A stretch of DNA of 64,000 nt from Blattamonas nauphoetae (lineage: Eukaryota > Preaxostyla > Oxymonadida): positions 62,001 through 126,000 of the forward strand of contig JARBJD010000182.1 of NCBI GenBank assembly GCA_033064195.1, written 5' to 3'. The notes beneath the pieces are model-generated. The model ran no database searches, was not told where the DNA came from, and was given only the letters and a program-made list of their open reading frames with translations. The position numbers and the translations under genes were made by a program. Below, one piece after another: positions 44,185-55,106 of this stretch; the first letter of the stretch is position 1, and the number at the start of each line of letters is the position of its first letter.

Positions 44185-47100
44185 ATGATAACGCTCAATG
44201 AACACTTTTCTCTAGGAGATTGTCTCTTTCGAAAACGATTGGAGGCCACCTTTGGCGAAGTAGATGATGATTTGAACGAAGAATATGAAGCCATTGCGTC
44301 TCCCTTCGGCGGATGCTTTGTCCTGCTGTCATCATTTACCAACCTCTACAAAAATAGTTGTATACGATCATTTAATTCACAAGGAGAGGAACTTGGCTCC
44401 ATTCCGCCACAACAGGTTTGCTCGTTCTTGCTAATTTTTCTCTTTCCACACAATGTTATAGCATTTTAGGTCTGGCTGGACCGACGACGAAAGTTTTGTC
44501 TTTGTGAAATCGTATCTTTTTGCTTCTTCTGAAGTTTAATTCAGTGACGGCACCATTCAAGTATTCGATCCCCATCTCAAAGAGCTTCGATGCATCAAAC
44601 CAACATATCTACAAGGCTTCATGCCATCTTTAGTCGATGCATGCGTGTTTTCTGATGGAGTTATCCTTGTTGACACCGACAACATTTTGTATATCCTGAC
44701 AGAACCAGCTGGAGATCTCTCACCTGTCAACATCCTGAAAATTGGTTTGTATATCACAGTGATTTCAGTCATTCATGCAGACACTGATAAAAGCTTCACT
44801 TTAACTGCTTTTACTGACGTCAACGTACCGAATACAGTTTTTGTTATCTGTGCAACTTCAGACTTGACCATGCACATTTACATCATTGATACTGACACAT
44901 TAACTTCCAAACATGTTAAAACTGTCTGATTATTTGTTTCACTCCATTAATTTCACCTGTTTCTGAATAGATCTTCCACAACGAAGATTCAACTCTTGAA
45001 CAAGACCCGCCTGTCGTTGTTGTTAGCAAAGATGCCTCTCGTTTTGCAGTCTGGTTTAAAACTGGCCTTATTGTTTGTTATTTTTCATCTTTTCACACTT
45101 TTTCTCCTCAAGAGGATCTTTGTGTCAAAATTTCTTTACGAGCCCTCAGCTTCCCCACAAGTTCCAACCGTCTCTTTCCAACTTGGAACAATTGACTCAC
45201 TCCGATCAATTGAATGGTGCACCAATAATGCGGTTTTACTCCACTTAAAGGAAGAAGACAGCACATTTATTCTTCTGGACATGAACGGACAAACAGCTAA
45301 GTCTCCATCTCCTTCCCCATTCTCTCATTTTTCCTAGACTTCCATTTTCGCAAGCTTTTGGGTGTGTGAAGGAAGTGGACGGGGTCCGTCTGATCACAGA
45401 GGATGGAATTTACTTTGTCGGAGAGTATCCCTGTTTGTCCTCATCGTCCTCACTCTCTCTTCTCTGCCTTCTTCCTCACTCTCTCTTCTCTGCATTCTTC
45501 CTCTCTCAGCCTGTCTTCGTTGCCTTACTCTCACTCCCGACAAGCATCAGGCAGCAGCCCTTCTCATCCGTTCGTTCACAGCCAATCAGCGAGGAGAGAC
45601 CAATGCATACGCTGCACTGCTCAGAGAGAATCATGGCCAACTGACCATCGCCATCCACGACTGCATCTGTGCTGCTCTCAACATCACCAATCAGAACTTT
45701 CAGAGTACACTTTTGAAGGTATCACCGCCTCATCCTGTTAACCTCCCTGTCATCTCTTCCCTCTCTTCCCACCCTCTCCTCTCCTCATCAGGCTGCCTCA
45801 GGCGGCCTCCGCTACCTTCCCACAAATGCCGACAATGTCTTCCCATACGGCATTGGCGGATACGAGTCCCACCCCATCGAAAACGCCACTCGCGAAATCC
45901 AAATCATGAACAGCCTCCGCCGAGGGGCTGTCGGCATTGGGCTGACGTATCGCCAGTCTGCTTCTTTTCTTGATGACCCCAGCAGATACAAGACATTCGG
46001 TCCAAAGGCGATTCTGAACCGTCTTGTGAAGCGAGGACTGTTCTCAGCAGCCATTCACTTCTCCCGTCTCTCCAATTTGGATATTGAGCCGGTGTTAGAT
46101 TCGATCGCATTGGAGAAGGTTCGCTTCCACACTCTTCATCTCTTCAGATTGATGTTATGTACGCTCAAGGCCGGTCCCCAGACGAGATTGTGCAGACTGT
46201 CATGGTTATGGTCCGGTCAAACACGTCCCACCCGAACCTCATCAAAACCATCCAACGCCAGGCTGATCTCCGGCGAGAAGGTCTTCTCGAAAAGGTTTTT
46301 TGGCTTCTTCTCTGACTGCTCTCTTGCTTTCGACAGCTCGTCAGCGAACATCCGTGCACACTCCAACTGATCCAACTTCTGACGTCTCGCAGGTTTTTCA
46401 CCATCGCTCTTTCAACTGCCATCCACGCAAATTCGGTCGAAGCAGGTGTGTTCTTCGCATTCCGCTGACCTGTCTTCTCTCCAGTCACTCTCATCCTCTC
46501 GGCAATCTTTGCTCGTGTTCTTCCGGAATTTCTTTCGCCAGAATCAACAAAAAACTTCTCGCTCACATCAACTGAACCGAGCAAGACTTTGTCGACAACC
46601 GTTGCTGTTCTGGAACCATACCCATCCCTCCTCTCCGCCTTCTTCTTCACCGCCCACAAAATCAACAAGCCGCTCTTTCAATCTCTCTTCGCCACGTCCT
46701 CGTTCTCACAATTTGCAGGTCTGTTCTGTCTCTGTTATCATTCTTCACTCTCATCACACAGAACCGGAGAGAAAGAATGTATTATGTGTGATGGCCGCCA
46801 TGTCGAATGCTGAAGAGGCAGGAATCCAACGCTACCTGAACAAAGTGGACAAGAAAGAAACAGTCGAGAAGGCAAAGAACGCCCGTTGGAAGCAGTCTGA
46901 AATCATCAAATATCAAGCTGAATTGGATTCGAGATTGGCTGACAAACTCAACCTGCCTCAATACAACGACGTCTTCGCCGCCATCCGCCGAAGAAAGCAG
47001 ACTGGCATCCACCGCCGAATGACCACAAATTGTTTGCGTCCTCCTCTTTCATCTCGCCAGCCTTTCTCTATCTCTCAATTGTCGAGACTTTGGATCTGAT

Positions 47101-47555
47101 CGTCCTTCTGGACTCACTCCAAGAGGCTGAGAAGTTTGCTGCGAACACGGGCACGACAGCTCGATTTGCAGCCCTCGTGATCAACCAGTATGCAAAAGAC
47201 CGCAGCTGGCCAAAAGTGAAAGAATTTGTGGATAAAAGCAAGATCAAACGAGAAATCGTTGTCCACTGCCTCATCAACCACAAAGAGTGGTCTACTGCCA
47301 TGGAACTCGTCCAAGGCATCAAACCGACCATCGTCCGAGGTGAATATGCGGTCATCCTCGCCCAGTCTGCTCGTTCTCCTTTTCATTGCTCGCAGAGCCG
47401 CCTCCACCGTCACATCGACAGCTGCAACCCGCGAGGTGAATGAATACGCTGTTGCAGAGCTGAAGAAAATGAACAAGTCTGATCGAGAGGCAGTGAAGGC
47501 TATACACGAAGGAAAGAGCGAGATGGAATGGATAAGAAAGAATCTGGGAGAATGA
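44185..47555 (+). CDS. VPS16, core subunit of HOPS/CORVET tethering complexes
   Basis: VPS16 holds VPS33 in the HOPS and CORVET complexes that tether endosomes and lysosomes or vacuoles. The start is ATG 44185 (MITLNEHFSLGDCLFRKR), matching the family N-terminus. The beta-propeller half is seen in pieces: EAIASPFGGCFVLL, GWTDDESFVFV joined to SDGTIQVFDP, PPVVVVSKDASRFAVW, SIEWCTNNAVLLHL, then KEVDGVRLITEDGIYFVGEYP. The helical half has AASGGLRYLP, IMNSLRRGAVGIGLTYRQS, LNRLVKRGLFSAAIHFSRLSN, LEPYPSLLSAFF and WKQSEIIKYQAELDSRL, ending ...EWIRKNLGE with TGA. At least ten introns are needed, many of 30-90 nt. Immediately after the stop another frame reads VDSAQETVNVSETMKELLKT, so an alternative 3' exon up to about 47,689 is possible. 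Confidence 0.87.
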
Positions 47556-47881
47556 GGTCGAAGTGGACTCAGCTCAGGAGACAGTCAACGTGAGTGAAAC
47601 AATGAAAGAACTCCTCAAAACAGGACATCGAGTCGTCAACACATGTTGTCTTGGTGATGTGGTAAAACGTTTTATAAGGGCTCGTTGATCACGCCGTGCT
47701 CAATAACTCGTGGACAATTCTGTTTCTCAGACTTTGTTATCGATTATTTCAATTTGAACATTTGTAAAGCATTCACTTGTGCAAGAAATAGGCACTTATC
47801 CAAAGAATTTGTCTGTATTTCCATGATTCTGAATCCCTTCCATTTTACGATGGGTTTGATCGTCAGTGGCTCCTCCGAACA

Positions 47882-49548
47882 ATGCAGAAGAAAAAGCAAG
47901 ACGAACTGAATGAAAAGGCTCTCCGTGAATTGACTCGTTTGGAGGCCAACAAAGTGTGCTTCGACTGTACGGAAAAGGTTCGCTCCATCTTTCAATGTTC
48001 GAGCTCACTTCTTCAACCTCACCCTATACTCTCTAGCGACCAATGTACGTTGTGCTGGACCTTGGTATTTTTGTTTGCACAAACTGTGCTGGAATGCATC
48101 GTTCTGGCAACCGCAAGGTTCAAGGGATTGGGATGGGAATTTTTACTGAAGCAGACGTCGAAAAATGCCGAAAAATCGGAAATGCTGTTTGCCTTGTTCA
48201 TATCTGTTATTTCATATCCAACCATTTTTGCGAGCATTTGTTTTTTCTTAACACTATACACATCTTTTCTTAATGCTCCTATTTTCACTCCTGTTTCTCT
48301 CCGATTTGTGAATCAGAATGCCGCAAAAATATGGCTAGCCACTTGGACACCTTCGGCGTACGAAAAACCCGAACCACAACATCGTGCAAAGGTTGAAAGG
48401 TTTATGAAAATGAAATATGAAGAAAAACGATGGTACAAATCCCCTGAAGAAGCCGTCTGTGTTCTCTCTCTGAAATAATCTATTTCCATATCATTATTAC
48501 TATCTTTTATTGTTGATATCTATTTCTGTTCCAGTTGGCTGCTCCTGCACCAAAACAACCAACACCAGCTCCAGCCCAACAAACTCCTGTTCAGACTCGC
48601 CAAGTCGCTCCCCCTGAAGCCAAACCAGTCTCACAACCTCCTCCCCAGCCACAACCAGCCCCAACAACAACAAGCTTCTTTGATAACCCTCAACCCACAC
48701 AAGCCCAACCACAAACACAGCCAAGCAATTCATTTTTTGACTTTTCACAACCACAACAACAGCCTCCCCAACAACAACCATCTCATACCTTCTTTGACCA
48801 AACTCCTGGACCACAGTCAACAAATCTGATGGAGGCAAAGCCTGAGGATAATACCAGTGCAATTCTCGCTGCTATGTTGGGTGGTGGATCAAACAGTGGA
48901 ATGGGAAATCAGGGTGCGGGTAATCAGGGAGGAATGTGGGGAAATCAAGGAGGAATGCAGCCATCACCACAAAATCCGTACGGTCAACCAGGAGGGTTCG
49001 GCAATCAAAACCCATACGGCAATCAGAACCCGTACGGACAGCCAAATCAAATGGGAGGCGGATTTCCACAAAATCAACCAATGGGTAATCAGGGAGGAAT
49101 GTGGGGAAATCAAGGAGGAATGCCACCATCTCAACCGAATCCGTTTGGTCAACCAGGTGGATTCGGCAATCAAAACCCATACGGCAATCAGAACCCGTAC
49201 GGACAGCCAAATCAAATGGGAGGCGGATTTCCACAAAATCAACCAATGGGTAATCAGGGAGGAATGTGGGGAAATCAAGGGGGAATGCAACCATCTCAAC
49301 CGAATCCGTTTGGTCAACAAGGAGGGTTCGGCAATCAAAACCCATACGGCAATCAAAATCCATATGGACAACCAAATCAAATGGGTGGCGGCAATCAGTT
49401 TAATCAACCTCAACCAACAAACACTTCACCATTCGCTCATGGTTCTCAACCAAACGCCGGCAGGAATCAGACCCAAAGCTCAGATCCATGGGAATCACTC
49501 GTCAATCAGCAACTGGGAAACACAGGCAGTAACAATCCATTCGCATAG
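47882..49548 (+). CDS. ArfGAP with C-terminal NPF/NPY and Gly-Asn-Gln repeats
   Basis: An Arf GTPase-activating protein. Inferred introns at 47977-48038, about 48,187-48,316 and about 48,451-48,534 restore the zinc finger: CFDC, 16 residues, then CTNC (C-x2-C-x16-C-x2-C), followed by AGMHRSG. The position after the last Cys pair usually carries the catalytic Arg of the HRSLG motif, here HRSGN, so the Arg is kept. The rest of the ArfGAP fold is recognisable (AAKIWLATWTPSAY). The C-terminal half is Pro/Gln-rich, then a tandem array with NPF, NPY and FG-like motifs, ending NNPFA. NPF motifs bind EH-domain proteins of endocytosis, so the layout resembles AGFG/HRB or SMAP proteins. The insert after HRSG (NRKVQGIGMG) departs from the usual LGxHxSKVRS. 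Confidence 0.85.
48916..49410 (+). repeat. Three 165-bp in-frame tandem repeats in the ArfGAP gene
   Basis: Units start at 48916, 49081 and 49246, each exactly 165 bp (55 codons), with the phrase GNQGGMWGNQGGM...NPYGNQNPYGQPNQMGG. The nucleotide sequences of the units are very similar, so the array expanded recently or is kept uniform. Copy number may vary between alleles. Confidence 0.9.
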
Positions 49549-49784
49549 AGAAGTGCTGTATACTACATTTTCTCTGTGAATAGTTGATCGTTAGTTTCGC
49601 TTGACACATACTCTTAGGTTATTCATCCTCTTTTTCAGTCAGACACGACACACTAACAAAGAGTTGAATAATGAACCAAATCGTGAAATTTGTCCATACA
49701 AGTTGAGTATAATCTCGCTTTAAAGCTAGATCAGAATAAGCAATAATTGATCTGTCCATTTTCATCTGATGGAATCACTAGGAA

Positions 49785-51755
49785 ATGAATGAAGCCGTAA
49801 TGTTGAGATTTATGTGTCAAAGTCACTCTTCCTCCGGATTTGTGAGTGATACCCTTCTCTACAAAAGGAATGAAGTTTCTCCGAACTTGTCTTGTTCTGA
49901 ACGAATGTCTGATGCATGGGTCAGATCAAATTTAATGACTTGTTTAGCCGTCTTTCAAATTGTATACTCCTCGCTGGGGCTCCTCGCCTCTCTTGGATTT
50001 CTTTTGTACTCACTGATTATCGATGGACCTATATCTGAGAATCTATCTCAGAGAGCCCTCATCTCACTCACTATTTTTGCCTATTCAGTTATGAACGCGG
50101 TTTGTTTTTTCATATTTTTGTTCATATTTCTCTTTCTTGCCGGAAATGATTGTTTAGGTGTCTTCTCGCCCACCAAATCATGTTATGACACTCGGTTTCA
50201 AAAGACTCCGCGATTTAGGCGGATTCATCGTAGCTACGAGCCTTTTTGCAGTATTTATGTTCACAATCATGGATGCTCTGAACGTATATATCGGAGGTTT
50301 GTTTCGCTATTTCTTGTATTCGTCTTTTTTTCACTCACTCTTCTTCTCAGCCCACGACGATGGTCATGATGAGACTGAAGTGTCAACATGGAACTTCTTC
50401 TTCTATTTTTTCATGGGCCTGATTGCTTACGATGTGATTGGTCTCTTCGTCTTCTTCAGTTTGCGACTCTTTTCAACATCATCACTTTTCCAGCTAAAGA
50501 CTTCTTCCGTTTATTCACAACTGTGAAGGGACTGAAAATTACTCATAGCGAAGAAGAAAAACAGCGAAAGTATCACTGTATGTCTTCTCATTCTCTCACC
50601 ATCGTGTCTCTTCCACCTCCTTCAGCCAAAAATGATGACACGAAACGCCTCATCGACTCGCCAATGGATCATCTTTCCGCGTCGGCCGACGAGCCTCAAT
50701 TCAACGTCCTTGCCCCTTGCGACTGCTGTAACATCCACATGTCCAACGCGTTCTTCTCACCAACCGGACAAGTCATCGCTACGTCCTCAGAAATGCGAAA
50801 GAAAGTTCTTTTGGACTGCGACGCTTGTGCCTCCCAATCAACGCTCTCTCCACGACGATCCTCGAATATGCCTCCTCAACAACCCTCAGAAGACACCGAA
50901 ACAGTTCCGAACAAAGTTGATGGGGCAGAGGCTGCAGTCGCCACGAATCCAGAAGCGGACGATTGCCCAACCGAAGACGAATGTGTCCATCAACAGCACT
51001 CCCCGCGTCATCTTGTGCATACCCATCCTTCCACAATTGAGACTCTGAACCTCTTCCGACAAGGTCAGTCAGAAGCCGAAGCAGAAGAATGTCAATTCTA
51101 CGAAAAGCGGAGAGAGATCGACTCAGCAAATGCAGCCGTCATGCTCGCCTTTATCGCTGACTTGTGTCTCGTCACTCTGAACGGAATCATGTCGTGGCTG
51201 CGAGGAAAGGAGAAAGGCGGCTGGGTCATGCCAATGGGAATTGAAAACTACGAGTACTTTGTGCACAACATCGTGCTCATCTTGATTTCTATCTTCTTCA
51301 TGTTCTTCTCCGCAAAACTCCTCTATCGAATCTCACTTGTTCTCCTCATGGGCCAACCTCGCTCCATCTGCCCCAACCACATCCGCCGCACCATTCTCAG
51401 CACACCAGGCATTCTCAGTGTCCACGAACTCCACCTGTGGACTGTGGAACTGGGTGTGGCTGAAGGGACGTTCCATGTTGTGTTGGAAGAAACACCGCAC
51501 TCCAAAGTTCTCTTCCGCGAAACAATCCTTCCGTTCCTGACATCGTCTCTCCACAGACACGGCATCCACAAATTCACAGTTCAACCGGAGTTTGTTGACC
51601 TGTCCAATACAAAGTTCCATGAGCACGATCTTCCGGAAGAAGAGAACACCGACAGACTGTACTGGATGAAGGAGAATAAGCCAATTTGTTTTTCTGGATG
51701 CGATAAGAAGTGCACTACAGATGTCTGCTGCACTGCTCGAGTGAAATCTAATTGA
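49785..51755 (+). CDS. CDF/ZnT-family cation transporter with altered metal sites
   Basis: A cation diffusion facilitator, a membrane antiporter family that moves zinc out of the cytosol. Introns at about 50,101-50,158 and 50,298-50,350 and one or two later ones restore the family order: membrane segments around LAVFQIVYSSLGLLASLGF, then LGFKRLRDLGGFIVATSLFAVF, a long Cys/His-poor cytosolic loop, SANAAVMLAFIADLCLVTLNGIM, LILISIFFMFFSAKLLYRIS, and a C-terminal cytosolic domain with ILSVHELHLWTVELGVAEGTFHVVL. In the fifth-helix metal motif (HxxxD in active transporters) I read AFIAD, so the Asp is kept but the His is Ala. The second-helix motif is also not recognisable. This resembles family members that act as partners or have lost transport. 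The start could also be Met 49905. The C-terminus is Cys-rich (CFSGCDKKCTTDVCC). Confidence 0.78.
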
Positions 51756-51864
51756 TTTTGTTGTTTTTTGCATCCTTTTTTTTGTTTTCTAACTTTTCCT
51801 TTCGTCACTTCGTCAAACATACGCTATAAGGGTTTTTCAACAACAACACAGAATAAAACGAAGA

Positions 51865-54800
51865 ATGGAACAACAAACGGGGGAAATCGTCTGTATTATT
51901 CTTGCTGATGTCATCGAGTTGATCTCAGATCCTTCTCTGAAGGGACGATCGACATCCATTGTGAAATTCTTGTTTCTACATTGTAATCACACATACATCC
52001 CTTTTACAGTGATTTCAAAGAGAAATTTGGCAACGAACATCAGTATTAGATCATTTTCACTGTGATTCTTTTGTTTCATCGTTCTATCAGCATTGTCACG
52101 AGTAATTGGCATATTTTCCAGCTTTATTGTTAATATCACAGCTTTTACATGGATTTTCCCTCTCAATTGCCACAGATATCACCGACAGGTATCTATTTCC
52201 ATCAAGAATAAAGTTATCTCTTCTCCTTCTTAGTCCCTTCTTCACAAAAGTCGAAAGCAGATCTTGATATATATGATGATGTTGTTTTTTCTCCGCATGT
52301 TCCACCACTTTCAATGCCCACTGTCCCAGTTGTTTTTGACCGAACAAATTTCCTCAAAGCTGCATATGCACGTGTGAAAAAACAACAAAATCTCTCACCG
52401 CATGTTGATTTTCAATTCACAACCCAAAAATCCGAAGGGAACCCCCCATCTACTCCTATCGTTTCCTACATGTCCAAACGAGATTTTATCATCAAATTCT
52501 CTGCTTACCAGTCTCGATGTAAGTCTCACTCTAACCCACAACAATCGTCATCGCATGCCACTTCAAATCAAGATCCACCTGTCAATATTCGTCAAGTTAA
52601 ATATCCGCTATACCACTCTGAACGAGAAACCAAAATCATTCCATACCTCCAATTTGAAGCATCTGCGTCACATCTCGTCAATCTCTCCAACTCCCAATTA
52701 TTTGCCTATCACTTCCATCACTACAACGTCTCTCGTCATCGGAACCACAATTTGCATGTCGAACTTAACCGACACAACTTCTCGAAGCCAAACCACAGAC
52801 TCTCACTGGAGACACTCCCAAATGTTTCCCCTTCGGATCACGTGATCAAACCACACATTCTCCCCACACTCCTCACCAAGTCCCAACTTGAGCGATTTCA
52901 TTTCATCAACTACCTTCAGATTCTGGAATCGACACCTTCAGATTTTCCCAACCCGGCATTCCTCATTCCAACATTCTCGCCCTCCACATACCCAACCATC
53001 GCAGAGGACGGGATCAACGGCTATAACTACGAGCCCAAGTTTGTGGAGTCGCTGAAGGCACTGACTTTTCTCAGGCAGAACAGGAGTTCAAATGAACTGC
53101 TTGAATTCGACCCGGGATGGGCATTGAAGCTCGAACCGCCAAATCCAGAGACATATCTCAAAATGTGGGTTGAGACCGAACTTCAACTCGAACCCGAACT
53201 ACCCCCCTGGCCCAGACTCACTAATCATGCTCACCTTCCTTCTGGCCAGTCACGAGGGCAACGTGCTGCTCAGATGAAACAAAAACAGACCATCAAACAC
53301 AAAAATCAGATGAAGTTGATAGGAGTCCAGAACAATCGTCTCCTTCGAACGGGAATAATCTCATCAGACATCACAAATTCAATGCAAGCAACCTCTCCTT
53401 CTCTCAACACCTCTTCCATCTTCTCCTCTCGACACCTCCAAACATCCCGCTCACTCCGACGCATCCCCTTCCACAACGTCAATCACGTCTCCACCAACCC
53501 ACTTCATGTCTTTGATAGAATGCAGTTGTCTCTCGACCGCTGGTCGAAGGATGAGACATATCGTCTGCGTCTCACATCACTTGTCTATCCGCACGACTAC
53601 CCAAAAATCGCCAAGCACTCTCTCATCAACAAGACCCCAGATGATGTTCACTGGTATGCACTCCAACGAGGACTGGACGATCGATTGGAGGATATCATTC
53701 GGAACCACGCGTATGTGCGAGGCGAGAATTTTGTTGTCGATGAGCAAGAACTGAAAAAGCGAGAGAAGGATGAGGATGCTTTGAAACAGAGGTGGATGCA
53801 GACTTCCCAGATTCTCGTTCCTGCTCTCCCGGATAAAGACACGAGTGGTCTCTCTCTGCCTCAACTTCTCAAATCCCTCCCAATCCGTCCGTCTGAACAT
53901 GCCCCAATCTCTCTCGTTGTCCAAGTTCCACCGCCTCCACAAACAGTATCAGCGTCTCCTCCCTCTCCCTCTCTCTCAACCATTCCCCTCGATTTCCCAA
54001 GCTTCTTCCCAAAAAGCCAAGAAGTCAAAAGCCTCATCGAAGCGAGTATCCGAATGGGTCTGGTTCGGCCCATCGAGCCACTTTTGGGACGAGAGCCTGG
54101 AAGCTACACTCTGCGTGTTCGGACCCAAAAACCGCGCCAGAAAGACTACTCTCCGAATCAGGATCAGTTCTATGTTCGCTATCCGTATTATGAGCCTTCC
54201 ACGTCATCGCTCTTCGTTGATCCGAACAATCAACACGCCCAATCGTTCACGTACACACAGACAATTGAATCAATCCCACGTCTCCTCTTTGAATCGGGGT
54301 ATGTGAGGAACGAGAAGAGAATCATTCATCCCATTCTCAAATCTGCCATCCGATCAACACCGTTCAAACTTCGCAGCACGCTCAGCGATCTCTTCTTCGG
54401 AAATGGTGTTGGGGCCTTCAAACAGGAGGTTCAGCATTGGGACCCTCAATACCACCGAGCACTCGCAAGAAAGAGGGCGAGTCAGAAGCTGGAGACACCG
54501 ATTGACTCGGACACGATGTCATTTGTTCAAGAAAAATCAAGACGACCGAAGGTGAACGAGCAGACGAGCACATTTGGACAAGTGGATGGTATCTGGTTCA
54601 CGCATGACATGCGCGCTGTTGTGGATGAAGACATGGGCCAGATCAGACCGTTTCGGACAATCCGAAGCAAAGAAAAGCGAAAACTGGTCTTTTCGACGGG
54701 GTATTCCGAATCGGAGTCAACCGGTGATGATCCCGATCGCTCTCCAACGCGCACCAAACCCTCTCCATCACCAATTCCGACGCCAAGCGGATCGACACAA

Positions 54801-54938
54801 AACAACGAGAAGAGGAAACGTGGTCGTCCGAAAAAGTCCAAAATGGCGGGGACTCCACTTCCCAACGCAAGTCCTTCCAACGCTTCCTCGTTGTTCCCAA
54901 TGGTTCTCTCTCTAAATGACTCCGGAGAACTCAAATAG
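51865..54938 (+). CDS. Nuclear protein with SANT-like segment and AT-hook, family unknown
   Basis: One long exon from about 52,245 to 54,938 (874 residues from Met 52314), probably preceded by short exons starting at ATG 51865 (MEQQTGEIVCIILADVIELI). GT-AG borders near 51,945-52,030, 52,055-52,120 and 52,190-52,233 are plausible but not certain. The protein is rich in Ser, Pro, His and Asn. At about residues 408-455 of the long frame, RWSKDETYRLRLTSLVYP...IAKHSLINKTPDDVHWYAL has the tryptophan and helix spacing of a Myb/SANT module. Near the end KRKRGRPKKSK is a textbook AT-hook that binds the minor groove of AT-rich DNA. This suggests a chromatin or transcription factor. I do not recognise an orthologue. 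Confidence 0.65.
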
Positions 54939-55106
54939 TGCGTGATATTGGGACGTTCTTCAGTTCTATTAATTTGCCTGAAGTACTTCCATAAAATTCG
55001 TTTTGTCTGCATCTCTCTTCATGTTTTGTCGTTTTTCAAGGAGACTGACCTCGTTTCATCATGAGAATAAAATAGTTTCTGAGAGAAGATTTCGAAAATG
55101 AGGTGT

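Noticed and set aside
48916-49410. CRISPR-like array
   Set aside because: Regular repeats are in frame within a protein-coding exon of a eukaryote, with no unique spacers.
48872-49579. Other long frames over the ArfGAP repeat array, on both strands
   Set aside because: Tandem 165-bp units, a multiple of three, keep all frames periodic and open; only the NPF/NPY frame joins the zinc-finger exons.
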